A stretch of 64,000 nucleotides of DNA from Synechococcus sp. 1G10 (GCF_002252625.1 NZ_NQKW01000001.1:310001-374000); one strand, 5' to 3'. Numbered from the stretch's first letter, positions 25,724-36,041 are shown. Translations and numbers: made by a program. Notes: generated by a model not told the origin, from the sequence alone.

Positions 25724-27892
25724 GTGGCCACGTTCCTGCTGGAAATCGGAACCGAAGAACTGCCGGCCGATTTCGCGCGCCTGGCCCTGCCGCAACTGGA
25801 GGAGCAGGTGCGACACGACCTGGCCGCCCAGCGCCTGCCCCATGGCCTGGTGGAGGCCACCGGCACACCGCGGCGCCTGGTGGTGCGCGTTGCCGATCTG
25901 CCCCTGCGCCAGCAGGACCTGGCTGAGGAACGCAAGGGCCCCCCGGGGGGACAGGCCTTCATCGACGGGCAACCGGGGCCGGCCGCCATCGGGTTCGCCA
26001 ACCGCTGTGGCGTCGATCCAGCCAGCCTTGAGCTGATGGACACCCCCAAGGGCCCGTTCGTTTTCGCCCGCATCCTGCAGCCGGGCCGACCCAGCGAAGA
26101 AGTGCTGGCGGAGCGCATCCCTGCCTGGATCACCGCCCTGCAGGGGAGACGCTTCATGCGCTGGGGCGAGGGGGAGCTGCGGTTCAGCCGCCCGATCCGC
26201 TGGCTGGTGGCCCTGCTCGATCAGCAGGTGATTCCCGTGGTGCTGGAGGGCAGTGATCCCTTGATCAGCAGCGGCCGGATCAGCCGTGGCCACCGGCTGT
26301 CGGAGGACACCCTCACCATCCCCGACGCCAACCTTCACAGCGAGCTGCTGGCTGCAGCCGGTGTACTGGTGGAACGCCAGCAGCGGGCCGACTGGATCCG
26401 CCGGGAGGTGCTCGCGGCTGCCAGCGCCGCCCAGGCACGGCCTGATTTCCCCGAAGAGCTTTTCGAGGAACTGGTGGATCTGGTGGAAAGCCCCAGCCTG
26501 ATCGAGGGTTCCGTGGAGCAGCGTTTCCTGGACCTGCCGCCGGAGGTGCTGAGCACGGTGATGCGCAGCCACCAGCGCTACGTACCCCTGCGCCGCCTGG
26601 AAGCGTCGGAGGATCCCCTGGCCCTCTCGGCCCAGGACAGCCTGCTGCCCCGGTTCATCTGTGTGGGCAATGGGTTGCCGGGAGCAGCCGCCACGGTGCG
26701 GCGTGGCAATGAGCGGGTGCTCAAGGCCCGGCTGGCCGATGCAGAGTTCTTTCTCCAGGCCGACCGCGCCATCAGCTGCGAAGAGCGGCGGCAGCGCCTC
26801 GTGAGCGTCACCTTCGCCGAAGGGCTTGGCAGCTTGCTCGATCGCAGCGATCGCCTGTACTGGCTGAGCCATCTGCTGCTGCAGCACCTCTCGCTGACTC
26901 CGGAACATCGGGAGGCGGCCCTGCGGGCCGCGCATCTGTGCAAGCACGATCTGGTCAGTCAGATGGTGGGGGAATTTCCCGAACTGCAAGGGGTGATGGG
27001 AGCCAAGTACGCCCTGGCGGAGGGGGAATCCAGGGCCACGGCCCTGGCGGTGCTGGAGCACTATCTGCCGCGTGGAGCCGGGGATCAGCCGCCCAGTTCC
27101 GATGCCGGGGCGGTGGTGGCTCTGGCCGAGCGCTTGGAGCTGCTCCTGAGCATTTATGCCAAAGGAGAGCGGCCGAGCGGATCGTCAGACCCCTATGCCC
27201 TGCGCCGGGCGGGCAACGGCGTGCTGCAGATCCTGTGGGAGCGAGGCTGGTCTCTGAATCTGATCAGTCTGCTGAATCAGGCCAGCACCCACTGGGCCCA
27301 GGTGTTGCCCGACCTGCAGCTCGATGCCCTCTCACTCGCAGGCGAGCTTGTGGAAGCCCTGCGCCTGCGCATGGTCTCCCTGCTCGATGAAGAAGGCTTC
27401 GATTCCGACCTTGTCCAGGCCGTGGCAGGAGATGGGGTGCCAGCCGAGCGGCTGCTGGGTGATCCGATCGACGCACGCAAGCGCCTGGCCCTGCTGGCCC
27501 AGCTCCGCATGAACGACCAGCTGGCACAGGTGCAGGCCGTGGTTCAGCGGGCCGCGCGGTTGGCGGTGAAAGGGGATCTACCGGCCGACGTGTTCAGCCC
27601 AGGGGAGGTGGTGGATCCTGCCCTGTTCAGCTCCCCCAGCGAAACGGGCATGTTGCAGGTGCTGATGCAGCTGGTGCCGATCCTGGCTGTTGACGACGGG
27701 GAGACCCGTTACCCCCTGCTGGCCAACAAGCTGGCTGAGGGGGCTGAAGCCCTCTCAGCCTTCTTCGATGGCGCCAGCAGTGTGATGGTGATGTGCGACG
27801 ACCTGTCCGTGCGCCGCAATCGCCTGAACATGCTGGCGGTGTTGCGCAACCAGGCCAGCGCACTGGCGGATTTCAGCAAGCTGAGCAGCTGA
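25724..27892 (+). CDS. glyS: Glycyl-tRNA synthetase beta subunit
   Basis: A 722-residue GlyS of the alpha2beta2 glycyl-tRNA synthetase. It starts ATFLLEIGTEELPADFARLAL and contains FMRWGEGELRFSRPIRWLVAL, STVMRSHQRYVPLR, CVGNGLPGA, NERVLKARLADAEFF and the C-terminal DPYALRRAGNGVLQIL anticodon-side motif. The start is GTG 25724; a GTG two codons upstream (25718) is equally possible. It pairs with a GlyQ subunit encoded outside the window. Confidence 0.96.
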   Translation: MATFLLEIGTEELPADFARLALPQLEEQVRHDLAAQRLPHGLVEATGTPRRLVVRVADLPLRQQDLAEERKGPPGGQAFIDGQPGPAAIGFANRCGVDPASLELMDTPKGPFVFARILQPGRPSEEVLAERIPAWITALQGRRFMRWGEGELRFSRPIRWLVALLDQQVIPVVLEGSDPLISSGRISRGHRLSEDTLTIPDANLHSELLAAAGVLVERQQRADWIRREVLAAASAAQARPDFPEELFEELVDLVESPSLIEGSVEQRFLDLPPEVLSTVMRSHQRYVPLRRLEASEDPLALSAQDSLLPRFICVGNGLPGAAATVRRGNERVLKARLADAEFFLQADRAISCEERRQRLVSVTFAEGLGSLLDRSDRLYWLSHLLLQHLSLTPEHREAALRAAHLCKHDLVSQMVGEFPELQGVMGAKYALAEGESRATALAVLEHYLPRGAGDQPPSSDAGAVVALAERLELLLSIYAKGERPSGSSDPYALRRAGNGVLQILWERGWSLNLISLLNQASTHWAQVLPDLQLDALSLAGELVEALRLRMVSLLDEEGFDSDLVQAVAGDGVPAERLLGDPIDARKRLALLAQLRMNDQLAQVQAVVQRAARLAVKGDLPADVFSPGEVVDPALFSSPSETGMLQVLMQLVPILAVDDGETRYPLLANKLAEGAEALSAFFDGASSVMVMCDDLSVRRNRLNMLAVLRNQASALADFSKLSS

Positions 27893-27910
27893 GGCTGGTC
27901 ATCCCAAGCC

Positions 27911-29317
27911 TCAGCTCTTGGACGTCAGCGCGGGCTCCCGCTCCTCCCTGGCCTGAGGCTCGGCAACCACGGGCTCGGCGAGAGGCTCTTTCCTGGCTTT
28001 GCCCACTCCCTGCAGCTGCTCTGATTCCTGGGCCAGGCTGGCCAGCCAGGTTTCCATTTCTTCAGGGCTGCGCACCACGCTGGGCACAGGCTTGTACGAC
28101 TGAGGGGCCAGGGCATTGCCACGCAGCACGGCACCAAGGGTGAGCAGGGTGAGCTTGATCTGCTGCCAGGGGTTCATCATGACAACCCGCTTGTAGAGAT
28201 AGCTGTCGAAAGTGAGACGTTGTACGTCCTTGTCGTCACACATCTCGACGAAGGCTTCGCGGGCCGCATCGTTGCGATAGAAGATATTCTGAAGGATTTC
28301 CAGCACCTTATAGGTGGCGCCGTACTGCTTGTCCCACTTACGGATGTAAACCTTGAGGTCAGCTTCGCTGGGAATCTTGGCTCCGGAGGCACTGGCAGCA
28401 ACGATCTGCTCGGCACACATACGGCCACTCTTGGCGGCGAAGTAGATCCCTTCGCCAGAACTCTTGGTGACGTAGCCGGCGGCATCTCCCACCAGGGCCA
28501 TGCGGCCCACGACACGACGGGGACGCGGATGCTCGGGAATCGGGTGGGCCTCCACCTTGATCACCTCACCGTGCAGCAGCCTGGCACTGGCCCGCTTACG
28601 GATGCCCTTCTGCAGGCTTTTGATCAGAGCCTGATTCTTCTGCATCGTTCCCGTACCCACAGCCACGTGGTCGTACTTGGGGAAGACCCAGGCATAGAAG
28701 TCGGGGGAGACATCGGTGCCGACATACATTTCCGCCAGATCCTCGTAGTAGCTCATCTCCTCCTTGGGCAGGCGGATGCGCTCCTGGAAAGCAATAGCCA
28801 CGTTGTAATCACCGGCATCCATGGCCTTGGCCACGCGGCTGTTGGCTCCGTCGGCACCGACGATCAGATCCACTTCAAGGCTCTTGATCTCCCCGGTAGG
28901 GCCACCGCCGGAGTAGTCGGCGTAGTGGAGCGTGTAGGGACCCTGGCGGGCTGAGCCGGTGTCGATCGACTGAACCAAACCGTTGACCAGATGGGCACCG
29001 AGCTCGGCGGCGCGGTTGCGCAGGAACCCATCGAGGATTTCCCGGCGGCACATGCCGATATATTCGTGCTCGTTTTCAAGATGGATATCCACCTCACGAT
29101 TGGAGGGGGAAATCATGCGCATGTTGCGCACCTTGCGATCGATGATCGACTCAGGGAGATCGAATTCATCAACCATGCAGAGCGGAATCGCACCACCGCA
29201 GGGCTTGGCATTGTCAAGCTTGCGCTCGAAGAGCCAGGTTTCAATTCCCGCCTTCGATAGCACTTCGGCTGCGCAGGAACCGCTCGGGCCGCCACCCACC
29301 ACTGCGACTCGCAACAT
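27911..29317 (-). CDS. chlP: Geranylgeranyl diphosphate reductase
   Basis: A 468-residue FAD enzyme that saturates geranylgeranyl groups to phytyl for chlorophyll and tocopherol. The Rossmann motif VVGGGPSGSCAAE follows the initial MLRVA. Further signatures are ERKLDNAKPCGGAIP, ADGANSRVAKAM, LPKEEMSYYEDLAEMYVG and GRMALVGDAAGYVTKSSGEGIYFAAKSGR. Start ATG 29317 is chosen because it directly precedes the Rossmann strand. The last 50 residues are Glu/Ala-rich and dispensable-looking. It is divergent from the VanY-type gene and convergent with glyS. Confidence 0.96.
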   Translation of the reverse strand: MLRVAVVGGGPSGSCAAEVLSKAGIETWLFERKLDNAKPCGGAIPLCMVDEFDLPESIIDRKVRNMRMISPSNREVDIHLENEHEYIGMCRREILDGFLRNRAAELGAHLVNGLVQSIDTGSARQGPYTLHYADYSGGGPTGEIKSLEVDLIVGADGANSRVAKAMDAGDYNVAIAFQERIRLPKEEMSYYEDLAEMYVGTDVSPDFYAWVFPKYDHVAVGTGTMQKNQALIKSLQKGIRKRASARLLHGEVIKVEAHPIPEHPRPRRVVGRMALVGDAAGYVTKSSGEGIYFAAKSGRMCAEQIVAASASGAKIPSEADLKVYIRKWDKQYGATYKVLEILQNIFYRNDAAREAFVEMCDDKDVQRLTFDSYLYKRVVMMNPWQQIKLTLLTLGAVLRGNALAPQSYKPVPSVVRSPEEMETWLASLAQESEQLQGVGKARKEPLAEPVVAEPQAREEREPALTSKS

Positions 29318-29436
29318 CTTGAAACCTGCTCCGCGGGAATGATCCTTGAGCGCGAAGCTAACACCCACGCTCGGCGTGATGTTGATCAAGCCAGGGCTGA
29401 CATCTACGATTGTGACGAAGTTTGTTACGAGGTTGC

Positions 29437-30183
29437 GTGCCACCGCGAAGGCCGCAGCGCCTGAAGCGCAGCGAACAGCGCGAGGATCTGCCGGTGGCGC
29501 GCCGCACCCTGCCCGAGGCCCGTGGCCGAAGGAGCCTGCTCAAGCCAGTGGCCACCACGACCGTCGTACTGCTGGTGTTGACGGCCGGTGGGATGCTGCT
29601 CTTCCTTCAGCCCCTGCGGCTCTGGCTGGCGCCCCAACCGGTGCCTGGCCTTGAGGCACGCCAGAGCCTCGACGGTCGCCTGCTGGGTCACTTTCCCTAT
29701 CCCGAAGCGCCCGCCAGCGGCCTGGAGGCGGTGGCCCCTGGCCTGAAGCTGCGACCGGAGGCTGCCAGAGCCCTGCTGGCCATGCAGCGCGCCGCCAACG
29801 CCGAGGGCGTCGACCTGAGGTTGCTCAGCGCCTTTCGCTCGAAAGAACTGCAGAAGGGCATCTTCTTTGATGTCAAGGCCGAGCGGAACCAGACCGCCCA
29901 GGAACGAGCCGAGGTGAGCGCGCCACCGGGATTTTCAGAGCACAGCACTGGCTATGCGGTCGATCTCGGCGACGGCGCCACCCCCCAGAGCCATCTGAGC
30001 GAAGGGTTTGATCGCACCGCAGCCTTCCGCTGGCTTGAGGCCAATGCCAATCGCTTCCACTACCAGCTGTCCTTTCCAAGGGGAAACAGCCAGGGGGTGA
30101 GCTACGAGCCCTGGCACTGGCGCTACGAGGGATCTCTGGAGGCCTTACGCCTGTTTGAGCCGGCCCGTCAGCTGGGCCGCTGA
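29437..30183 (+). CDS. VanY-type D-alanyl-D-alanine carboxypeptidase
   Basis: About 248 residues: a basic cytoplasmic tail, one anchor helix (ATTTVVLLVLTAGGMLLFLQ) and a periplasmic M15 peptidase domain. The zinc/catalytic motifs are FSEHSTGYAVDLGD (His and Asp ligands) and YEPWHWRYEG (catalytic Glu region, zinc His). LLSAFRSKELQ carries the substrate Arg. It trims the terminal D-Ala of peptidoglycan stem peptides. Start choice is uncertain among TTG 29422, GTG 29437 and GTG 29494, all ahead of the anchor. Confidence 0.88.
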   Translation: MPPRRPQRLKRSEQREDLPVARRTLPEARGRRSLLKPVATTTVVLLVLTAGGMLLFLQPLRLWLAPQPVPGLEARQSLDGRLLGHFPYPEAPASGLEAVAPGLKLRPEAARALLAMQRAANAEGVDLRLLSAFRSKELQKGIFFDVKAERNQTAQERAEVSAPPGFSEHSTGYAVDLGDGATPQSHLSEGFDRTAAFRWLEANANRFHYQLSFPRGNSQGVSYEPWHWRYEGSLEALRLFEPARQLGR

Positions 30184-30236
30184 ACCGATTGAGCCTATGG
30201 CTTAAAGGAGGTGCTGGGATAAGATGAGGGATTGTT

Positions 30237-30254
30237 GCAACCGGTTTCGGTTGC
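30237..30254 (+). promoter_or_regulatory. Stem-loop in the typA leader
   Basis: GCAACCG (30237-30243) pairs with CGGTTGC (30248-30254) around a 4-nt loop, 30 nt upstream of the typA ATG. Just upstream is a strong Shine-Dalgarno-like AAAGGAGGT (30204-30212) that is not followed by a convincing ORF. The structure is seen directly; a regulatory role is inference. Confidence 0.45.
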
Positions 30255-30284
30255 TGCGGACAAGATTAAGAGAGAGAATCCTGT

Positions 30285-32090
30285 ATGAGCGCCAATCAGA
30301 GCGCACCGATCCGCAACATCGCGATCATTGCCCACGTTGACCACGGCAAGACCACCTTGGTGGATGCCCTGCTTCAGCAATCGGGCATCTTCCGCGAAGG
30401 GGAGGCAGTGCCCACCTGCGTGATGGACTCCAACGATCTGGAGCGCGAACGCGGCATCACGATTCTCTCCAAGAACACTGCCGTCGATTATGCGGGCATC
30501 CGCATCAACATCGTCGACACCCCTGGCCACGCTGACTTCGGCGGAGAAGTGGAGCGGGTCCTGGGCATGGTCGATGGAGCGCTGCTGATCGTGGACGCCA
30601 ACGAGGGCCCGATGCCCCAGACGCGTTTCGTGCTCAAGAAAGCTCTTGAGCAGGGTCTGCGTCCGATCGTGTTCGTCAACAAGATCGACCGGGCACGGGT
30701 GGACCCTGAGCAGGCCGTCGACAAGGTGCTCGACCTGTTCCTGGAGCTGGGAGCCGACGACGACCAGTGTGATTTCACCTATCTCTTCGGCAGTGGCATG
30801 GGCGGTTACGCCAAGCCCGACATGGCCACGGAGAGTGAAACGATGAAGCCGCTCTTCGACGCCATCCTGCGTCATGTGCCGCCACCGGTAGGCGATCCCG
30901 AGAAGCCGCTGCAGATGCAGGTCACCACTCTCGATTATTCGGACTTCCTCGGCCGGATCATGATCGGTCGGATCCATAACGGGACGATCAAAGCCGGCCA
31001 GAGTGCGGCACTGATCCGAGACGACGGCAGCATCAAGCGTGGTCGCATCAGCAAGTTGCTGGGCTTCGAAGGCCTGGCCAGGGTAGAGATTGCCGAGGCG
31101 CGCGCCGGTGATCTGGTGGCCGTGGCCGGTTTCGATGAGGTGAACATCGGCGAGACCATCGCCTGCCCTGATCACCCCGAAGCCCTGCCGCTGATCCGGG
31201 TTGATGAACCCACTCTGCAGATGACCTTTGTGGTCAACGATTCTCCCTTCGCTGGCAAGGAAGGCAAGTTCGTCACCAGTCGCCAACTGCGTGATCGCCT
31301 CCAGAAGGAGCTGCTCACCAACGTGGCCCTGCGGGTCGAGGACACCGATTCCCCAGACCGCTTCGCCGTCAGCGGCCGTGGTGAACTCCACCTCGGCATC
31401 CTGATCGAGACCATGCGCCGGGAAGGCTTCGAATTTCAGGTTTCGCAGCCTCAGGTGATCTTCCGCACCATCGACGGCACCCCCTGCGAACCAGTCGAAA
31501 CCCTGGTGATGGATGTCCCCGAAGATGCCGTTGGCAGCTGCATCGAGAAGCTGGGAACGCGCAAGGGCGAGATGCAGAACATGGAAACCGGCAGTGATGG
31601 CCGCACCCAGCTGGAGTTCGTCGTTCCGGCCCGGGGCCTGATCGGCTTCCGTGGAGAGTTCGTGCGGGCCACCCGGGGCGAGGGGATCATGAGCCACTCC
31701 TTCTTTGAATACCGCCCTATGCAGGGCGATTTCGACGCTCGCAGGAACGGGGTCCTGATTGCCTTCGAGGAGGGAACAGCCACCTTCTATGCCCTCAAGG
31801 GCGCTGAAGACCGTGGCCAGTTCTTCATCACTCCCGGCACCAAGGTGTACAAGGGCATGATCGTCGGGGAGCACAACCGGCCACCCGACCTTGAACTCAA
31901 CGTCTGCAAGGCCAAGCAGGTCACCAACATCCGCTCGGCCGGTGCTGAGGTGCTCGACACGCTGCAGTCGCCGATCCAGATGACACTGGAGCGGGCCTTG
32001 GAGTACATCGGCCCTGACGAGATGCTGGAGGTGACGCCGGAATCGATCAGGCTGCGCAAGCTGCCGGCGAAAAAGACCGCCAAGCGTTGA
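30285..32090 (+). CDS. typA: Ribosome-associated GTPase TypA/BipA
   Basis: A 601-residue translational GTPase. G1 is [17 protein letters not shown]2 region ERERGITI, G3 [16 protein letters not shown] and G4 NKIDR. The EF-G-like domains follow with [21 protein letters not shown] and the TypA-specific C-terminal [19 protein letters not shown] and [14 protein letters not shown]. It acts in ribosome assembly and stress adaptation. ATG 30285 is preceded by a purine-rich AGAGAGAGA ribosome site. Its stop overlaps the TTG start of the DUF309 gene (TTGA). Confidence 0.97.
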   Translation: MSANQSAPIRNIAIIAHVDHGKTTLVDALLQQSGIFREGEAVPTCVMDSNDLERERGITILSKNTAVDYAGIRINIVDTPGHADFGGEVERVLGMVDGALLIVDANEGPMPQTRFVLKKALEQGLRPIVFVNKIDRARVDPEQAVDKVLDLFLELGADDDQCDFTYLFGSGMGGYAKPDMATESETMKPLFDAILRHVPPPVGDPEKPLQMQVTTLDYSDFLGRIMIGRIHNGTIKAGQSAALIRDDGSIKRGRISKLLGFEGLARVEIAEARAGDLVAVAGFDEVNIGETIACPDHPEALPLIRVDEPTLQMTFVVNDSPFAGKEGKFVTSRQLRDRLQKELLTNVALRVEDTDSPDRFAVSGRGELHLGILIETMRREGFEFQVSQPQVIFRTIDGTPCEPVETLVMDVPEDAVGSCIEKLGTRKGEMQNMETGSDGRTQLEFVVPARGLIGFRGEFVRATRGEGIMSHSFFEYRPMQGDFDARRNGVLIAFEEGTATFYALKGAEDRGQFFITPGTKVYKGMIVGEHNRPPDLELNVCKAKQVTNIRSAGAEVLDTLQSPIQMTLERALEYIGPDEMLEVTPESIRLRKLPAKKTAKR

Positions 32091-32452
32091 GCGAGGTGCT
32101 GGAGGACGACCCCCGCTTCCGGCATGCGGTCGTCCTCTTCAATGCCGGTCAGTGGTACGCCTGCCACGACGGGCTTGAGGAGCTCTGGCATGAAACCCTG
32201 GGGCCTGACCGGCCCGTGCTCCAGGGCATTCTTCAGATCGCCGTTGCCCATCTCCATCTCGAGCGAGGCAACCAGCGAGGCGCCACGATCCTGCTGGGAG
32301 AAGGTGTGGGCCGTCTGGCCCGCAGCGGTTCTGAGGCCCTCGGTCTCGACCTCGTTCACCTGCGGCAGGCCAGCACGGCCCGATTGCGCTGTCTGCAGGC
32401 TGGCGGTGACCCAGCCGCACTGCCCCTGCCCAGCCTGCAGCCGCAGCCTTGA
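32087..32452 (+). CDS. DUF309 family protein
   Basis: A 121-residue helical protein with the DUF309 signature: HAVVLFNAGQWYACHDGLEELWH (the HxxLExxW core), LQGILQIAVAHLHLERGNQRGA and a final helix. The family resembles TPR-like helical hairpins and has no established biochemical role. The start TTG 32087 overlaps typA by 4 nt and the stop overlaps a possible TTG start of lptA, so it is embedded in an operon. Confidence 0.85.
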   Translation: MSEVLEDDPRFRHAVVLFNAGQWYACHDGLEELWHETLGPDRPVLQGILQIAVAHLHLERGNQRGATILLGEGVGRLARSGSEALGLDLVHLRQASTARLRCLQAGGDPAALPLPSLQPQP

Positions 32453-32535
32453 GCGTCCGCCCTGAAGCTGGGCTCCAGGCATTGGCCCGTAGATTGCCAG
32501 CTTCGATTGAGTTCGCTCACCCCATTGCCGTTGAG

Positions 32536-33150
32536 ATGCTGATCACTGCCCGGCTGAGCACTCTCCTGCTGAGCCCGCTCCAGCTGGATCCCATCCAGTG
32601 GTCTGGGTCCCTTCAATGGCGACGGCCAAAGCTGGCGTTGACGGCCCTCAGCGCCATCGCTCTAGTGCTGGGCTCAGCTGCCATTGGCCGCGCCCAGCCG
32701 ATCCAGCTCCAGCCCGGGGGACAGGTCGGTCCGGCCCTTGATCAGGTGCCTGCGGCGCCAGCGCCAGCGCCAGCGCCAGCCCCGGCACCCACCGGCCAGG
32801 TCACGATCGAATCCGACAGCCAGCAGGCCGATAATGTCACCGGCATCATCACCGCCACAGGCAACGTCAGGATCGTCTATCCAGATCGCCGGGTGGTGGC
32901 CACCTCTCGCCAGGCTCAGTACTTCACCAGGGAGGGGATGATCCTGCTCAGTGGTGATGTGGATGTGATACAGGAAGATGGCAACCTGCTGCGGGCCGAC
33001 CGGGTGACCTATCTGGTGGAGCAGGAGCGGGCCCTGGCCCAGCCACTGGAAGGCCAACAGGTGTTCAGCAAGTTGTTGATCCAGACCAAACCCCAGATCC
33101 AGCCGTCGCCTGGACCGCAGCAGCAGCCCTCCACCCTCCCGCTTCGATGA
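32536..33150 (+). CDS. lptA: LptA/OstA-like periplasmic LPS transport protein
   Basis: About 204 residues: N-terminal hydrophobic signal (LALTALSAIALVLGSAAIGRA, cleavage likely after GRA), a Pro-Ala linker, then an OstA beta-jellyroll with VTIESDSQQADNVTGIITATGNVRIVYPDRRVVATSRQAQYF and GNLLRADRVTYL. It would carry LPS across the periplasm. Its position directly before lptB and lptF supports the call. ATG 32536 is preferred; an in-frame TTG at 32449 overlapping the DUF309 stop would add 29 residues before the signal. Its stop overlaps lptB (ATGA). Confidence 0.85.
   Translation: MLITARLSTLLLSPLQLDPIQWSGSLQWRRPKLALTALSAIALVLGSAAIGRAQPIQLQPGGQVGPALDQVPAAPAPAPAPAPAPTGQVTIESDSQQADNVTGIITATGNVRIVYPDRRVVATSRQAQYFTREGMILLSGDVDVIQEDGNLLRADRVTYLVEQERALAQPLEGQQVFSKLLIQTKPQIQPSPGPQQQPSTLPLR
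32755..32778 (+). repeat. Tandem hexanucleotide repeat (4 x GCGCCA) in lptA linker
   Basis: Four perfect GCGCCA units encode the Ala-Pro linker between the signal peptide and the OstA domain. In-frame slippage would only change linker length. Confidence 0.85.
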
Positions 33151-33875
33151 GTCTCTCCCTGGAGAGCGTGGCCCTGAGCCTGGGGGGCCGGCCCCTGGTG
33201 AAGGAGGTGAGCCTGCAACTCGAGCCTGGAGAGGTGGTGGGCCTGCTTGGGCCGAACGGGGCAGGCAAGACCACCACCTTCAACCTGGTGACGGGCCTGC
33301 TCAGGCCCGACAGGGGTCAGGTGCTCCTGGATGGCCACCGGGTTGAAGGGCTGCCGATGCCCAAACGGGCACGGCTGGGCATCGGCTATCTGCCCCAGGA
33401 AGCCAGTGTGTTCCGCCAGCTCACCGCTCGGGAGAACCTGCAACTGGCGCTGCAACAGAGCGGCACCCCGGTGCGGTTGCGGCGTCAGCGCTTGGAGCAG
33501 TTGATCGAGGAATTCCATCTCAGCAAGTTCCAGCACCGCCGTGGCTTCCAGCTCTCAGGTGGTGAGCGCCGGCGCTGCGAGGTGGCCAGGGCCCTGGCGG
33601 TGGGCCGCGAGGGGCCGCGCTATCTGTTGCTGGATGAACCCTTCGCGGGCGTCGATCCCCTGGCGGTGGCTGATCTGCAGACCTTGATCGGCAGCCTGCG
33701 CCAGCGCGGCATGGGCCTGCTGATCACCGACCACAACGTGCGCGAGACCCTGGCCATCACCGATCGCGCTTACATCCTCACCGAAGGGAGCATTCTTGCC
33801 TCAGGCCCCTCCTCCGAGGTGGCCAGCGACCCCCTGGTGCGGCGTCACTATCTGGGCGAGGGATTTCAACTGTGA
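33147..33875 (+). CDS. lptB: LPS export ABC transporter ATPase
   Basis: A 242-residue LptB. Walker A LGPNGAGKTTTFNLVTG, the LptB-typical IGYLPQEASVFRQLTARENL, signature LSGGERRRCEVARALA, Walker B YLLLDEPFAGVDPLA and switch His in ITDHNVRETL. The C-terminal AYILTEGSILASG and [12 protein letters not shown] are diagnostic of LptB. ATG 33147 overlaps lptA; the stop overlaps the GTG of the permease gene. Confidence 0.96.
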   Translation: MSLSLESVALSLGGRPLVKEVSLQLEPGEVVGLLGPNGAGKTTTFNLVTGLLRPDRGQVLLDGHRVEGLPMPKRARLGIGYLPQEASVFRQLTARENLQLALQQSGTPVRLRRQRLEQLIEEFHLSKFQHRRGFQLSGGERRRCEVARALAVGREGPRYLLLDEPFAGVDPLAVADLQTLIGSLRQRGMGLLITDHNVRETLAITDRAYILTEGSILASGPSSEVASDPLVRRHYLGEGFQL

Positions 33876-35077
33876 GCGCAGCCACCAAGGCCGAAGCCAA
33901 GCCAGCGGTTCAACGCCTGCTCCGGCCAATCACGCTGTCGTGGCAGCGGTTGCCGCTGATGGATCGCTGGCTCACGGGCGAGCTGATGGGACCACTGCTC
34001 TTCGGAGTCGCGGCCTTCACGGCGGTGTCGCTGTCGGTGGGAGTGGTCTTCGAGCTGGTGAGGCGTGTCGCTGAATCCGGTCTGCCGTTGCTGACGGCCC
34101 TGCAGGTGCTCGGCCTGCGGATGCCCGGCTTCCTGGTGCTCTCGTTTCCAATGGCCACCTTGATGGCTACCCTGCTGGCCTACAGCACCCTTTCCAGCAA
34201 CAGCGAACTCATCGCCCTGCGCAGCGTGGGGGTGAGCACCTGGCGCATGGTGTTGCCGGCATTGATCGTGGCGGTACTGATGAGTCTGCTTACCTTCATG
34301 TTCAACGACCTGATCGTTCCGAGCGCCAATCTGGAGGCCTCCAACACCTTGAATCAGGCCCTGGGCAAGGCGATCGCGGCGGAGAAGGGGAGCAACATCA
34401 TTTATTCGCGCTTCAGCCGACGCCCCAGCAAGTTGGATGAAAGCGGCAGCGAGCGCTATCTCTCCCAACTCTTCTACTCACGACACTTCAAGAATGGGGA
34501 GATGGAGGAAGTCACGGTCCTTGATTTCAGCAGCCCCAGTGGAACTCAGATCCTCAAAGCCAAAAAGGGCACATGGAACGATGGGGCAGGAATGTGGGAG
34601 TTCAGCGACGGACAGATCGTGCTGGTGGGCGACAATGAAAACACAACCTCAGCCAAGTTCGATCGCTATCTATACCCGCTCGACCAGGGGCCTCTCAAGC
34701 TGGCGGCTCTGCCCAAGGATGCGGCCGCCATGTCTGTATCGCAGGCGATGCGGGCTGAAACTCTGTTGCGGGAAGCCGGGGATCAGAAGGAAGCGCGGCG
34801 GATGAGGGTGCGCATTCAGGAGAAGTTCGCCTTCCCGGCCATCTGCCTGGTGTTTGGTCTGATCGGAAGCAGCCTGGGGGTAAGACCCAACGCACGCACC
34901 AGCCGCAGCCAGGGGTTCGGCATCAGTGTGCTGCTGATCTTTTCCTATTATCTGATGTCTTTCATCTTCAGCTCCCTGGGGGTGAAGGGAACTCTCGGGC
35001 CCCTGCTCGCAGCCTGGTCGCCAGTGCTGATCGGGTTGATGCTGGGTCTGCTCCTGTTACGCCAGGCCAGCCGCTGA
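33872..35077 (+). CDS. lptF: LptF/LptG family LPS export permease
   Basis: A 401-residue YjgP/YjgQ-family permease. Three helices near the N-terminus (about 36-135; [32 protein letters not shown]), a periplasmic jellyroll domain (about 150-270), and three C-terminal helices starting with [37 protein letters not shown] is the coupling helix motif. Only one LptF/G-type gene is present here, as in other cyanobacteria where a single permease may act as homodimer. Start GTG 33872 in a 4-nt overlap with lptB. Confidence 0.93.
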   Translation: MSAATKAEAKPAVQRLLRPITLSWQRLPLMDRWLTGELMGPLLFGVAAFTAVSLSVGVVFELVRRVAESGLPLLTALQVLGLRMPGFLVLSFPMATLMATLLAYSTLSSNSELIALRSVGVSTWRMVLPALIVAVLMSLLTFMFNDLIVPSANLEASNTLNQALGKAIAAEKGSNIIYSRFSRRPSKLDESGSERYLSQLFYSRHFKNGEMEEVTVLDFSSPSGTQILKAKKGTWNDGAGMWEFSDGQIVLVGDNENTTSAKFDRYLYPLDQGPLKLAALPKDAAAMSVSQAMRAETLLREAGDQKEARRMRVRIQEKFAFPAICLVFGLIGSSLGVRPNARTSRSQGFGISVLLIFSYYLMSFIFSSLGVKGTLGPLLAAWSPVLIGLMLGLLLLRQASR

Positions 35078-35132
35078 GCCAGGCCTGCAGGCAGACTGGG
35101 CGGCAGATCTGTCCCGCCACGAGCGTGCTTTT

Positions 35133-36041
35133 GTGAACGATCCGGTGCTCTCCCTCGGCCTGCTGGCCTTCGCGCTGCTGCTGGTGGCGCTGCCTCTGGC
35201 CTTCTGGGGCCTCAGCGGCGGTCGCACCAGCAGCCCCGTGCGCCTGCTGGTAGCGGCCGCCAATCTCAGCCTCACGGCCCAGCTGACCCTGCGCTGGTGG
35301 GAGTCGGGCCATTTTCCGATCAGCAATCTTTACGAATCCCTCTGCTTCCTGGCCTGGGCCTGCACCCTCACCCAGCTGCTGGTGGAGCGCTCCTGGCCCA
35401 GTCCACTGGTGTCCGCGGCGGCAACACCCATGGGCCTGGGCTGTCTGGCCTTCGCCAGCTTCGCCCTGCCCGATCGGCTGCAGGAGGCCTCACCCCTGGT
35501 GCCGGCCCTCCGCTCCAGCTGGCTGGTGATGCATGTGAGCGTGATCATGGTGAGCTACGCAGCTCTGCTGGTGGGATCGCTGCTCTCAGTGGCAGTGCTG
35601 TTCACCGAGCGCGGCAAGGACCTGCAGCTGCGCAGCAGCTCCATCGGCAGCGGCGGCTATCGCCAGGCAAAGCTGGCTGGAGAAGCCGCCGACCTGAGCC
35701 TGAGCAGCGTGTCGATCGGCGTAAGCGAGCAGCTTGACAGCCTCAGCTACCGCACGATCACCGTGGGCTTCCTGCTGCTTTCGGTGGGCCTGGTGAGCGG
35801 TGCCGTCTGGGCCAACGAAGCCTGGGGCAGCTGGTGGAGCTGGGATCCCAAGGAAACCTGGGCCCTGATCTGTTGGCTGGTCTACGCCGCCTATCTGCAC
35901 AGCCGCCTGAGCCGGGGCTGGCAGGGTCGCCGTCCCGCCCTGTTGGCGTCGGCAGGCCTGGTGGTGATCGTCGTCTGCTACATCGGCGTGAACCTGCTAG
36001 GGATCGGCCTGCACAGCTACGGCTGGTTCCTGGGCGCCTGA
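35133..36041 (+). CDS. ccsA: Cytochrome c biogenesis protein CcsA (system II)
   Basis: A 302-residue heme-handling membrane protein with about eight helices. The tryptophan-rich motif [26 protein letters not shown] and conserved histidines (LVMHVSV; HSYGWF) mark the CcsA/CcsB family, which delivers heme to apocytochromes c such as c6 and f. Start GTG 35133. The sequence [16 protein letters not shown] in the central loop is less conserved. It is the last gene before a convergent terminator. Confidence 0.95.
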   Translation: MNDPVLSLGLLAFALLLVALPLAFWGLSGGRTSSPVRLLVAAANLSLTAQLTLRWWESGHFPISNLYESLCFLAWACTLTQLLVERSWPSPLVSAAATPMGLGCLAFASFALPDRLQEASPLVPALRSSWLVMHVSVIMVSYAALLVGSLLSVAVLFTERGKDLQLRSSSIGSGGYRQAKLAGEAADLSLSSVSIGVSEQLDSLSYRTITVGFLLLSVGLVSGAVWANEAWGSWWSWDPKETWALICWLVYAAYLHSRLSRGWQGRRPALLASAGLVVIVVCYIGVNLLGIGLHSYGWFLGA

